From a virus, in IMG/VR virus record IMGVR_UViG_3300035670_000478, positions 1-42,217 of that record: a stretch of DNA of 42,217 nucleotides. One strand, given 5' to 3'. The notes beneath the pieces are model-generated. The model saw only the letters and a list, made by a program, of their open reading frames with translations. It had not been told where the DNA came from and ran no database searches. Below are positions 14,425 through 22,149 of the stretch, in pieces (within the stretch, counting starts at the first letter, position 1; each line of letters begins with the position of its first letter). A program made the position numbers and the translations under genes.

Positions 14425-15003
14425 TTAGTTGCAACCAATGCACTCTGGAGTTGGTCCAGCACCGCAAAGGTTTCTGTAAGCGACGTTTGAATATCTAAGA
14501 GTAACTTCGATTGTGCATTCTTCTGAAGAAGCATAATCTAGTTCTCCGAAATTTACTGCTTGTGGCCAAGCATCGCCAAGAGTCCATTTTTCTAGTGCCT
14601 TACCGCAACCATCGTACAATGTGCAGTCAGCAATACCAGCGTAACCTCTTCTTACGCTACTTTGCTTTAGCGAAGCTGGAGCTGTAAAGTCATAAACATT
14701 GGCTAGCCATGTCCAAAGACCTTCATTTCCTGTTCCGCCGTTATTAGAAATATCATAGTAGGTAACAGTAATTGTTTCCCATGTGCCTTTTCCTGGAATG
14801 TAAGTTTTTGCATTCAAGAAGTTAATTTCGGTTTCTTCAATCGAGATGTTTGGTCTTGATGCCATCTTTACGTAATGAAGAGGAACCAATGGTGCACCGA
14901 AGCCTCCAGTTCCATTATCCTTGAAAACTTCAAATGTCCATCTAAACTTTCTCTTATGAAGAACGTTTGCGCCACCTAACTGGCCTATACCCATATCAAT
15001 CAT
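14425..15003 (-). CDS. Tail tube protein (gp19-like)
   Basis: This 192-residue protein forms the inner tube of the contractile tail. Typical features are KRKFRWTFEVFKDNG near the start, FLNAKTYIPGKGTWETITVT, YDGCGKALEKWTLGDAWPQA and NFGELDYASSEECTIEVTLR. It ends in a short Cys-rich tail (CGAGPTPECIGCN) absent from its paralogue at 13831-14349. It lies directly after the sheath gene, as in T4. It has site AGGAG nine bases before the ATG, a 13-bp GNRA-capped hairpin upstream and a strong terminator downstream. This framing suggests a stable, highly expressed message, as expected for the main tube subunit. Confidence 0.88.
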   Translation of the reverse strand: MIDMGIGQLGGANVLHKRKFRWTFEVFKDNGTGGFGAPLVPLHYVKMASRPNISIEETEINFLNAKTYIPGKGTWETITVTYYDISNNGGTGNEGLWTWLANVYDFTAPASLKQSSVRRGYAGIADCTLYDGCGKALEKWTLGDAWPQAVNFGELDYASSEECTIEVTLRYSNVAYRNLCGAGPTPECIGCN

Positions 15004-15024
15004 ATTTTAATTCTCCTATTTAAT

Positions 15025-15054
15025 TCCTCCTGAGACCTTGCGGTCTCAGGAGGA
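15025..15054 (-). promoter_or_regulatory. Intergenic RNA hairpin with GCAA tetraloop
   Basis: On the minus strand CCTCCTGAGACC pairs perfectly with GGTCTCAGGAGG around a GCAA (GNRA) loop, 13 bp with the closing T-A. No T run follows, so it is not a normal terminator. It ends about 22 bases before the tube ATG and may stabilise the tube message or mark an RNA-processing site. Confidence 0.75.
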
Positions 15055-15068
15055 TAAAGTTTTTGTGA

Positions 15069-17516
15069 TTAGAAACTTTCGGCTACTTCATCAAAGCTAC
15101 CGGTTCGATGAATGCTGAATTCGATAAACATGAATTCTACTGCTCTTGTTGGTTGTACACCAATTCTTGCTCTAAATTCATTTCTATCTATGACATCTGG
15201 AGTATTCAACTCTTCGTCGGCTTTGATAATAAAGTCCGTTAGACCTCTTCCTACTTGAACTTCTTCAAGAATCTTCGTAGCTATTTGTACGAATTTGTCA
15301 CGGAAAATATCATCATGTGGATCGAATAGAAGTACTCTAGAGGCTGCTCTGATTCTCTTTTCGATGTAGAACATTAGTCTTCTTACATTGACTCTATCCA
15401 AAGCAGTTGGTTTTCTCTGCAATGTTTTTTGACCCCAAACTACGAAGTCTTGAGAATCAACATATTGAACTATTGGATTTATGGCATTTCTATTGCCGTA
15501 CATCAAATCTCTTTCTTCTAATGTTGGACGACTGAAAACGTCAGTAATGTTTGGAACAATACCTCTAGTTTGTCCAGCAGGAGCAAACCACGGACGTGCC
15601 AAAAAGTCATTTCTAGCATAAACAGCCATTACTGATCCGCTTGGTGGAATCCATACATCAACATTATTGAATGAATCTCTTACCTTTACCCAAGGCCAGT
15701 ATAAAGCGGCAAAGTCAGAATCAAATCTGGTTGTGTTTAGTGGGTGAGCACCATTTTGCCATTGAACAATTTCTTTTACTGTTAATCCAAAAGGAGGATC
15801 AACAATAGCCATGCAGTCAGATCTAAGATTTTGACACATGTCAATCATTGCCAAAATAATTCCTGTTGAAGAATGTCCTGGCACTGCGACTAAATCAATG
15901 TCAATCTGTTCTGGCTCACTTAGAGCGTAAAGTCCTGTCATTCCTAATAGATTGCCAATAATTAAGGTGTCTTGATTATCGGGATCAGCTGGAATGCCGT
16001 CACTTCCACCTGATAAACTGTAAGTTCCATCAAGAGGAGGAGCAGGATTGTCAGTATTATCTTCTACTCTAACAAAGTCTGAAACTAAAGATAAGAATGT
16101 TTCTACATAAAATCTACTAGTTTCATCTTTTGATAGATTTCCCCAAGACTCTAATTGAACGCCATTATTGTAAACTTCCATAATGAACGTTCCTTCTCTA
16201 ACATTATTTTTTACAACAACTTGAGTTGCGTTTCCATCGACACCTGGGCTATCTGCCATAATTGTCATCGAAACTGCACCAGATGTGTTGGAATCTCCAA
16301 CAACAAGACCTAAATCCTCTATGTCCGAATCGCCAGAAACACCAGAAGGAGTCAAGCCAACGGCTGTTACTGGAAATGTTGTTGCAGACTCGTCATCAGT
16401 AGGATCTGATAAAGGAGCATCAAATCCAAAAACTGCGTATGTCGAGCTGTCTCCCTTGACTAGTAATCTTGCGTCTCTACCATGATGTAGTGTTCTAAGA
16501 GATAAGTTGTCGCCAACGGCTACTGCTTCAAAACCTCCAGGAACGTCACCATTAGATATGGCGGAATTGATCGCTGTCACAACATCAGCAACAGCAACAG
16601 ATCCGTCTCCGTCGAACGAGGATAGATCTATTACTTGCACAACATTGTCTACGTTTACATTGTCTGTTCCATCTACAACAACGTGTAGATCACCGTCTGT
16701 TACGCTGCTCATGTCGAAAGAACCGGCAACGCCGCCAGTCATCTGTGCAAAGGTCATTCCTTTGCCAAGACCGGTTACGTTTACGTTGACATTGCTTCCA
16801 ACCACGGCAGAAGTACTTCCGCCGCATATTGAATCTTGAACTGATACTAGTTCTAGACTTGCACTTGGTCCGAAAGAAAACGTAGTGCGAACGGCAATCT
16901 TAGGAGTGGCTCCAGTTGTTGCATAGAACTCAATTCCATCAACATCAGAAATTAATTGTGAATTTAGGTCTTCTGCTAATTGTGCTGCTGAATATCCTGT
17001 CGAGTTCACAACAGGATCAGGATGATCACTATCAGCTAAAACTACAAGAGTTTTTGAAGCTAATATTCCATTTAATTTCCATTTGAAATAACTTGTTTTA
17101 TCAAATGTGTATTTGTTTGCTTTTGAACCTGATCCATTTGTGTAGTCAGAAACGATATTTATTTGGCCACCAGCACTCAACAAATCTACTTCTGCTGTTG
17201 TTGCCGATTCTGAATCTACTATGTCTGTTTCTGCGACTCTTACGATATAAAGTTCATTTGCCACTAGCAGATATTGCTCAGCAGCATAAATTAAGTAAGG
17301 GTCGCCGTTTTCTGGATGTGGATAACCAAAAATAGTATTAAGTTGTCTTCTTGTTGAAACCATTGTTGGAATATTGATTGGGCCTTTGCTGGCAAAGCCA
17401 ACTATTCCCGCTCTATGAAAAGATTGTTCTGGAGCGATGAAGCTCAAATCTTTTTCTGTTATTCTAACAGATGGTGAAATTGTGTTTGAAGGTGGAAAAC
17501 CTTTTAGAATTGCCAT
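15069..17516 (-). CDS. Tail sheath protein (gp18-like)
   Basis: This 815-residue contractile sheath subunit carries a typical N-terminus (SPSVRITEKDLSFIAPEQSF, then AGIVGFASKGPINIPTMVST) and a strongly conserved C-terminal domain: WVKVRDSFNNVDVWIPPSG, WFAPAGQTRG, RDLMYGNRNAINPIVQY, RVNVRRLMFYIEKRIRAASR and ARIGVQPTRAVEFMFIEF. It is clearly longer than T4 gp18 (659 residues). The excess lies in residues about 115-520, a beta-rich, Asp/Ser/Thr/Val-rich insertion with repeated VDG-type strands (DLHVVVDGTDNVNVDNVVQV), probably exposed outer-surface domains. Site AAAGGGAGAATAAAATT precedes the ATG. It is co-transcribed with the tube gene downstream and the small gene upstream. Confidence 0.95.
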   Translation of the reverse strand: MAILKGFPPSNTISPSVRITEKDLSFIAPEQSFHRAGIVGFASKGPINIPTMVSTRRQLNTIFGYPHPENGDPYLIYAAEQYLLVANELYIVRVAETDIVDSESATTAEVDLLSAGGQINIVSDYTNGSGSKANKYTFDKTSYFKWKLNGILASKTLVVLADSDHPDPVVNSTGYSAAQLAEDLNSQLISDVDGIEFYATTGATPKIAVRTTFSFGPSASLELVSVQDSICGGSTSAVVGSNVNVNVTGLGKGMTFAQMTGGVAGSFDMSSVTDGDLHVVVDGTDNVNVDNVVQVIDLSSFDGDGSVAVADVVTAINSAISNGDVPGGFEAVAVGDNLSLRTLHHGRDARLLVKGDSSTYAVFGFDAPLSDPTDDESATTFPVTAVGLTPSGVSGDSDIEDLGLVVGDSNTSGAVSMTIMADSPGVDGNATQVVVKNNVREGTFIMEVYNNGVQLESWGNLSKDETSRFYVETFLSLVSDFVRVEDNTDNPAPPLDGTYSLSGGSDGIPADPDNQDTLIIGNLLGMTGLYALSEPEQIDIDLVAVPGHSSTGIILAMIDMCQNLRSDCMAIVDPPFGLTVKEIVQWQNGAHPLNTTRFDSDFAALYWPWVKVRDSFNNVDVWIPPSGSVMAVYARNDFLARPWFAPAGQTRGIVPNITDVFSRPTLEERDLMYGNRNAINPIVQYVDSQDFVVWGQKTLQRKPTALDRVNVRRLMFYIEKRIRAASRVLLFDPHDDIFRDKFVQIATKILEEVQVGRGLTDFIIKADEELNTPDVIDRNEFRARIGVQPTRAVEFMFIEFSIHRTGSFDEVAESF

Positions 17517-17520
17517 AATT

Positions 17521-17748
17521 TTATTCTCCCTTTGTGTTCAATTCTCTTTTTGTAATGTGTCTTGTTGAAATCAATCCCATTTTCTCTACTCGTTCAACGT
17601 ATTCTGTGTTTCGTTCATCCTCTAGCAGATAAACATTCTTTCCAGAGCCTATACCAGGAATGTTTAATGTTGTGAAGGATTTAGGAGCCTTTTTTGACTT
17701 TATTACAAGTTGTACTGGACTTCTTGTTTTATTTTTTATTTCAATCAT
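17521..17748 (-). CDS. Small beta-rich protein between sheath and gp15-like gene
   Basis: This 75-residue protein starts MIEIKNKTRSPVQLVIKSKK, then GIGSGKNVYLLED, and ends in a charged tail. It overlaps the stop of the gp15-like gene by one base and is followed four bases later by the sheath gene, so it belongs to the sheath transcript. Its first half resembles residues 29-66 of the protein at 38006-38473 (LFLFKNKTNASLQLPKK), suggesting a shared small fold. Function unknown; probably virion or tail assembly. Confidence 0.65.
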   Translation of the reverse strand: MIEIKNKTRSPVQLVIKSKKAPKSFTTLNIPGIGSGKNVYLLEDERNTEYVERVEKMGLISTRHITKRELNTKGE

Positions 17749-18746
17749 TATTTGCCCTTTCTAAATTCCTCAACAGCATCTTCTATTCTTGTTATTACAT
17801 CCGTGATCTTGTCTTCCTCTACACTATTGTAAAGGTCAACTTTAGTTTTTAGTACCGCCTTCTTTCGAATGATCGGCTGTGGTATATATGTTTGAGCGGT
17901 CAAATTTATTTCGTATTTTATAATTCTTTGATTTTGATCGCCTGGTTCATAGTCCACATTATTTGCGACAGAGTCCAATTTAACGACAGTTTCCCATTGA
18001 ACCCCTCGCACACTTATATATGCAACAGGTGAAAATTTTAAAAATATTTGTTCTAAAATTTGATCAATATCTTCCATGAACATTGTCCAAACTAATAATG
18101 TATAAGTTTTATTGACAGGAATTCCTCTAGAAATTCCAAAAACCGTATCTCTTTCATATTTTTCTTTTACGGTAAATCCGGGCTTTCTGTCCGGTCTCAA
18201 TTGTCTTAAATAATCTAAAGCTCTATGATAGGTGTATCTACTTTGATCAAACTCTATGCCAGACCCATAAATTGCCATAGCTGGCAATCTTATTCTTTCA
18301 ACTACAAGACTCCCATCTTTTCTTGTATTGTCTTGTAGAATCCAAGCAACAGCTTTTTCTTGAGTTCCCCATATTATTGGAACTTTATGAGCTTTTCCAT
18401 CTTCATCTATAACAGAAATATTATTAAATAAATCCATCATAGCTTCATCGCATCCTCTAATGCTTTTAGAATATCGATAAATTGCATCTCTGTTTGGCTT
18501 GTTTATATCCTCTACTATTTGGCCTGTTTGTACTGGATCGCATTGAGCTTCATGTCCTAATCCTATTTTTTTATTGGCAGATTCCTCTAACCAAGCTAGA
18601 TCAGGCCCATGTGGAGATTTTAGTGATTCTTCTTGATTTCCGCATTGAGAAGGAACTTTATCATTCTCAATAGAGGACTGTAACGGGCTGATATCATTAC
18701 AATCATTTATTTTTTTTTCTTGATAATTTCCTGGATTGGTTGACAT
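17748..18746 (-). CDS. gp15-like tail completion / sheath stabiliser
   Basis: This 332-residue protein has the layout of T4-like gp15, which caps the tail before joining to the head: VPIIWGTQEKAVAWILQDN, then VVERIRLPAMAIYGSGIEFD, a HRALDYLRQ helix, PVNKTYTLLVWTMFMEDIDQ and ILEQIFLKFSP, ending in strands (RIIKYEINLTAQTYIPQP). The first 90 residues are an unusual Ser/Asn/Gln-rich extension containing two Cys. It is first in the transcript gp15-like, small gene, sheath, tube. Site AAGGAAAAAAC and a late box (18765-18772) precede the ATG. Assignment rests on pattern, not on alignment. Confidence 0.65.
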   Translation of the reverse strand: MSTNPGNYQEKKINDCNDISPLQSSIENDKVPSQCGNQEESLKSPHGPDLAWLEESANKKIGLGHEAQCDPVQTGQIVEDINKPNRDAIYRYSKSIRGCDEAMMDLFNNISVIDEDGKAHKVPIIWGTQEKAVAWILQDNTRKDGSLVVERIRLPAMAIYGSGIEFDQSRYTYHRALDYLRQLRPDRKPGFTVKEKYERDTVFGISRGIPVNKTYTLLVWTMFMEDIDQILEQIFLKFSPVAYISVRGVQWETVVKLDSVANNVDYEPGDQNQRIIKYEINLTAQTYIPQPIIRKKAVLKTKVDLYNSVEEDKITDVITRIEDAVEEFRKGK

Positions 18747-18764
18747 GTTTTTTCCTTACTATTT

Positions 18765-18772
18765 TATTTAGT
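18765..18772 (-). promoter_or_regulatory. Late-promoter box ACTAAATA
   Basis: ACTAAATA on the minus strand in the context CACTAAATAAAATAG, 19 bases before the ATG at 18746. It differs from the T4 consensus TATAAATA at the first two positions and is the same variant as at 19474, 20028 and 23087. A 150-base AT-rich gap (18747-18899) around it holds nothing else that I can see. Confidence 0.5.
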
Positions 18773-18899
18773 GAAGTATTATAAAATAAAGAAAAAAATA
18801 AATGAAGTAAAAATAAAAAATAAAATAAAAATTTTACAGAAAAAATCTATAAAACTGCCAAGAAAAATGTTTTGGAAAATCAAATAAAAAAAATAAAAT

Positions 18900-19454
18900 T
18901 TACTCTCCGTCACTTTCCATTGAAACTCTTTTTAATAAATTCATTATTTGGGTCGTCTCGCCAGTATCGGCTCTTAACAAATCTATAAAAGCGTTACCTA
19001 AAGAAATTAATTGTAAGTTATTTAATTTTTTGCCTTTCATAGCTGAGCTTATTGCTAATTTGAGTCTCATTGGGTCTTGACTTGGCAAATATCTTAATAG
19101 TTTTTGAACATTCACATTTCCCTTAATTTGGTTGCCAACTGGTTGTGGATTCATTTGGCCCATTTGATTTTCTGTCACAGATTCATTTCTAGGATTTGAA
19201 TGAGCATGATATTCTTCATCTCCCATGTACATGTCTGAATCTCTGTCGTAATATTTTCCTTCTTTTGGATCGTAATAAACTACTTTTCCACTTCTTAATC
19301 TAAAGGGGCCTTCTAACCCATCTAGCTGAGTGTATCTTTCTTTGTTAATTTCTGGCATTGTTGGAGCGTATTTTTGCCAAACTGCATTAACAAAATTCTT
19401 TTTTTGTTCTGCTGATCTTTTTCTATTTTCATTTATCCAATTTGAAAATTTCAT
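18900..19454 (-). CDS. Protein with capsid-targeting-like leader
   Basis: The start at 19454 (MKFSNWINEN) is preferred over ATG 19466 because GAGGGAAATT precedes it and it gives the leader pattern M-K-F-x-x-W then I-N-E, like T4 capsid-targeting leaders. The 184-residue product has a central Asp/Tyr-rich stretch (VVYYDPKEGKYYDRDSDMYM) and a helical C-terminus (LLRYLPSQDPMRLKLAISSA). No domain is recognised. It lies between the gp14-like and gp15-like genes, so a structural or packaged role is likely. A late box (19474-19481) stands upstream within the end of the preceding gene. Confidence 0.7.
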   Translation of the reverse strand: MKFSNWINENRKRSAEQKKNFVNAVWQKYAPTMPEINKERYTQLDGLEGPFRLRSGKVVYYDPKEGKYYDRDSDMYMGDEEYHAHSNPRNESVTENQMGQMNPQPVGNQIKGNVNVQKLLRYLPSQDPMRLKLAISSAMKGKKLNNLQLISLGNAFIDLLRADTGETTQIMNLLKRVSMESDGE

Positions 19455-19462
19455 AATTTCCC

Positions 19463-20014
19463 TCATTTTCTTTTATTTAGTTCATTTAAATCAAAATCTG
19501 GTTTTTTTTCTGTAACTCGTCCTTCTCCGCTGGTTATGCTTTCTTGGAATCTTTGACATAATATTTGAATTCTTGTTTGGCTCCACAACATTGTTTCCCC
19601 TATATTTCTTTGAATTATTACCCAATCTTCATTTCTATGAGGAGTATGAATTCTGGATCCTATTTTTGGCGGATGTCCTATTTTTTCTAAAACTTCTCTG
19701 TAATTTAAGTCAAAAACAACTTCATCTGGAGAATCTATTCCAAAAGCAGATTGATAATTTTGACCGGGCACAGGTTCGTAACTAGCATACAAAGTTATTG
19801 GATTATTAGAAAATAATTTGCCCCTGTCTTCTCTGTAAAGCCTATCCAAAGAACTAGTTTGGATAAAAACTTCATAATAAAATATTGGAGACCCATATAT
19901 TTTAATCCACTCAGCATCCCAGGTATTAAATAAACACCTTTCAGGATTATCTGGATCAAACTGCTCTAAACTGCCCACTGGTTTATAAGGGCTTCCGTCT
20001 GGATTTTTTAACAT
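19463..20014 (-). CDS. gp14-like neck protein
   Basis: This 183-residue protein resembles T4-like neck protein gp14 in layout: DAEWIKIYGSPIFYYEVFIQ near the start, DRLYREDRGKLFSNNPITLY, AFGIDSPDEVVFDL, GHPPKIGSRIHTPHRNEDWV and a final strand-rich part before SGEGRV. In T4 it joins head and tail with gp13; a gp13-like gene is at 23134. A strong site, GGAGG, lies just before the ATG, with a late box (20028-20035) upstream. It ends nine bases beyond the start of the next gene. Confidence 0.55.
   Translation of the reverse strand: MLKNPDGSPYKPVGSLEQFDPDNPERCLFNTWDAEWIKIYGSPIFYYEVFIQTSSLDRLYREDRGKLFSNNPITLYASYEPVPGQNYQSAFGIDSPDEVVFDLNYREVLEKIGHPPKIGSRIHTPHRNEDWVIIQRNIGETMLWSQTRIQILCQRFQESITSGEGRVTEKKPDFDLNELNKRK
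19474..19481 (-). promoter_or_regulatory. Late-promoter box ACTAAATA
   Basis: ACTAAATA on the minus strand followed by AAAG, 20 bases before ATG 19454 and inside the 3' end of the gp14-like gene. Confidence 0.45.
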
Positions 20015-20027
20015 ACGCCTCCATGCT

Positions 20028-20035
20028 TATTTAGT
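20028..20035 (-). promoter_or_regulatory. Late-promoter box ACTAAATA
   Basis: ACTAAATA on the minus strand in the context CACTAAATAAGC, 14 bases before ATG 20014. It lies directly after the stop of gene 20037-20438 and leads into the GGAGG site. Confidence 0.5.
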
Positions 20036-20036
20036 G

Positions 20037-20438
20037 TTAATTTAATTGAATTTGTGGCCTAACGGCTATATCTCCACCACCCGAAGGCAATTGAAAAGGA
20101 GCACCGGGAAATTCTTCAGCCCACATGATATTGTTAGATGTATCAGTTACGTAATAGCCTTGAACATCTTGACCAACAGAAAAACTAAATGTTATTCCGC
20201 TATCATAGATAGCAGCACTAATTCCAGCTGTTGTCGAGGCGTTCCAACCCGCCCCAGTCAAAGTTACAGAAGAATATCCTGAAGCCGTTGCTTCTGTAAA
20301 ACTTCCCGTGCTAAAAGTTTCTGTGCTCAAAGTTACAGAATTTGTATATAAATGCAAAACTAAATTTGTAGGACTAGTTTTATTTACAATATAATTTAAT
20401 AATCTAACTTCTCCACTGTCGGGGACTACTAAAGACAT
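20037..20438 (-). CDS. Putative small virion surface protein
   Basis: This 133-residue protein starts MSLVVPDSGEVRLLNYIVNK, a beginning common in small tail or decoration proteins of phages. Ser/Thr/Gly-rich strands follow (FTEATASGYSSVTLTG, IYDSGITFSFSVGQDVQGYY) and it ends in IAVRPQIQLN. All-beta, with no signal peptide. A strong site (AACAGGAGAATATTT) and an exact late box TATAAATA (20462-20469) precede the ATG, so it is a late virion gene. Exact location in the particle is unknown. Confidence 0.7.
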   Translation of the reverse strand: MSLVVPDSGEVRLLNYIVNKTSPTNLVLHLYTNSVTLSTETFSTGSFTEATASGYSSVTLTGAGWNASTTAGISAAIYDSGITFSFSVGQDVQGYYVTDTSNNIMWAEEFPGAPFQLPSGGGDIAVRPQIQLN

Positions 20439-20461
20439 AAATATTCTCCTGTTTTATTCTT

Positions 20462-20469
20462 TATTTATA
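20462..20469 (-). promoter_or_regulatory. T4-type late promoter box TATAAATA
   Basis: An exact TATAAATA followed by AAG on the minus strand, 24 bases upstream of ATG 20438. Confidence 0.65.
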
Positions 20470-20528
20470 TATTAGTCCATAATATTTTTTTTCCAAATAC
20501 TCATTTAAATTTTGTCAAGGAGAAATAA

Positions 20529-21002
20529 ATGAAAACTGTTTTTTTAAGATGGTGGCTTTTTATTGTATTAATAAGCGTTTGTTGTGTTTTTTGTTATAAT
20601 TTAGGAGTTTTTAAACAGATATTCTCCAAAGATACTTCTTATCTTTGCAACCTAATTTACATGCTTTTTTTAGCAGGAACTGTTTGGTGCGGATGGAACA
20701 CTTGGCAAGCAAGCAATAAAAGAAATTTTAAAATAAACAATAATTTAGAAATAGGTTGGTTCATAAGCGAACTGTGTCTTACGATAGGAATGATAGGAAC
20801 AGTTATTGGATTTATACTAATGTTTAGTGGGGATCATCTTTTAAAAATTAATATCGAAAATACACAGTCAATGATGAGCCTTATAGGTGCCGTAGCTAGC
20901 GGAATGAGCACAGCTTTGTATACAACTTTGGTTGGTCTTATTTGCTCATCTTTGCTTAAAGTTCAATGTTTTAATTTAGAATATTATTTAAATAAAAAAT
21001 GA
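20529..21002 (+). CDS. ExbB/TolQ/MotA-like proton channel subunit
   Basis: This 157-residue protein with about four membrane segments (about 8-28, 37-57, 75-98, 115-140) carries the family motifs: CLTIGMIGTVIGFILMF, with the conserved Thr in a transmembrane helix, and GAVASGMSTALYTTLVGLI, the second channel helix. Known relatives (ExbB, TolQ, MotA) form pentameric inner-membrane channels that use the proton gradient to drive work in the periplasm. This copy is shorter than ExbB (about 240 residues) and lacks a large cytoplasmic domain. Site CAAGGAGAAATAA precedes the ATG. It overlaps the ExbD-like gene by four bases (ATGA). Confidence 0.75.
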   Translation: MKTVFLRWWLFIVLISVCCVFCYNLGVFKQIFSKDTSYLCNLIYMLFLAGTVWCGWNTWQASNKRNFKINNNLEIGWFISELCLTIGMIGTVIGFILMFSGDHLLKINIENTQSMMSLIGAVASGMSTALYTTLVGLICSSLLKVQCFNLEYYLNKK

Positions 21003-21598
21003 ATAAATCAAATTATAGTACAAATTTATCAATGTTAGATTTATTATTTCTAACCTGTTTAGGATTTTCCTCATTGTTTATATTGTCATATGTTCAAATA
21101 AAAGAAAAAACAACCAAATCGAAGCATGACGTAGAAATAAAAGCAGAGTTTATAATCACCATAACGTGGCCAGCAGATCAAGATTGTGATGTTGATACAT
21201 ATGTTCAAGATCCTAATGGAAATTTAGTTTTTTTTAGATCTAGAGAAAGTGGACTAATGCACTTAGATAGAGATGATTTAGGATACAAAAATGACTCAAT
21301 TAATAATCAAATTCAATACAAAGAAAATAGAGAAGTCGTAACGCTAAGAGGAGTATCAGCAGGAGAGTATGTTGTTAATGTTCACATGTTTAGCAAACGA
21401 AGAGTAGACAAACCAACAACAGTCAATGCAAGATTAGAAAAAATAAATCCTTATAGAAACATAATAGTTAATGAAGTGGATTTGCAAAATACTTCTGATG
21501 AAAAAACTGTTTTTAGATTCACTTTAGATGGTAACGGAAATGTTTTAGAAACCAATAAAAACAGTAAAGCATTAGCCAACCAAGAAATAACTTTTTAA
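20999..21598 (+). CDS. ExbD/TolR-like protein with a beta-rich periplasmic domain
   Basis: In this 199-residue protein, residues about 9-30 form one membrane helix starting LSMLDLLFLTCLGF, with Asp14 placed as the proton-carrying Asp of ExbD/TolR (typically L-I-D-V). The periplasmic part, about 45-199, differs from ExbD: ITITWPADQDCDVDTYVQDP, NGNLVFFRSRESG, VSAGEYVVNVHMFSK. This is a beta-sandwich resembling YfaP-like or PPC-like modules. It is coupled to the ExbB-like gene by ATGA overlap and precedes another membrane gene by two bases. The pair probably makes an energised inner-membrane complex whose periplasmic head is new. Confidence 0.75.
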   Translation: MNKSNYSTNLSMLDLLFLTCLGFSSLFILSYVQIKEKTTKSKHDVEIKAEFIITITWPADQDCDVDTYVQDPNGNLVFFRSRESGLMHLDRDDLGYKNDSINNQIQYKENREVVTLRGVSAGEYVVNVHMFSKRRVDKPTTVNARLEKINPYRNIIVNEVDLQNTSDEKTVFRFTLDGNGNVLETNKNSKALANQEITF

Positions 21599-21600
21599 TT

Positions 21601-22149
21601 ATGAATACAATAATAATACCTATATCTTTTTGCTTTATGGCCTCAATATTGCTTTGGTTTATTATTGGATCAAAAGGCAAATGGGAAACTAAAGCTTTTG
21701 TGACTTTTGCTTATTTATATTTTGGATTGTTGATTTGGATTGCTTTAGAGAGTTATTTGGGATGGCCTTCAAAACAAGATTTTCCAAATAAATATGTTAT
21801 TCATTGGGCACATGTAGAAGAACCTGATGCTAGCAATGAAGGGGCAATATATTTATGGATATCTGAAATAGACTCTAATAAAAATTATAATTTTTTAGAA
21901 TACCAGAGTAAAAAAGATGAGCCAAGAATCTATCAAATTCCATATTCAAAAGATTTACATAAAAAAATTCAAAATATGATGGAAAATATAAAAAAGGGTT
22001 CTGTTTATGTTGGAGGAAAAAAGACCAATAAACTAGGCTTTGAACTAAATGCAGACCCAATGAATAATAGCCAATTTGAATTTGATCAAAATTCAAAAGA
22101 AAATTTTATATTTAATTTACCACCAGCAACGCTCCCAGAAAAAAAATGA
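21601..22149 (+). CDS. Two-helix membrane protein of the ExbB/ExbD-like operon
   Basis: This 182-residue protein has membrane helices at about residues 2-24 and 33-53, then a soluble domain (HWAHVEEPDASNEGAIYLWI, YSKDLHKKIQNMMENIKKG) with no known family. It starts two bases after the ExbD-like stop and overlaps the next gene by four bases, so all four genes are one unit. It may be the partner moved by the channel or a regulator; both are inference. Confidence 0.7.
   Translation: MNTIIIPISFCFMASILLWFIIGSKGKWETKAFVTFAYLYFGLLIWIALESYLGWPSKQDFPNKYVIHWAHVEEPDASNEGAIYLWISEIDSNKNYNFLEYQSKKDEPRIYQIPYSKDLHKKIQNMMENIKKGSVYVGGKKTNKLGFELNADPMNNSQFEFDQNSKENFIFNLPPATLPEKK

Noticed and set aside
18747-18899. 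A small gene in the 150-base AT-rich gap
   Set aside because: All frames are broken by frequent stops on both strands; only the ACTAAATA box is recognisable.
20529-21598. Zorya-type defence pair
   Set aside because: The first protein lacks the long cytoplasmic tail of ZorA and the second has no OmpA-like peptidoglycan-binding domain.
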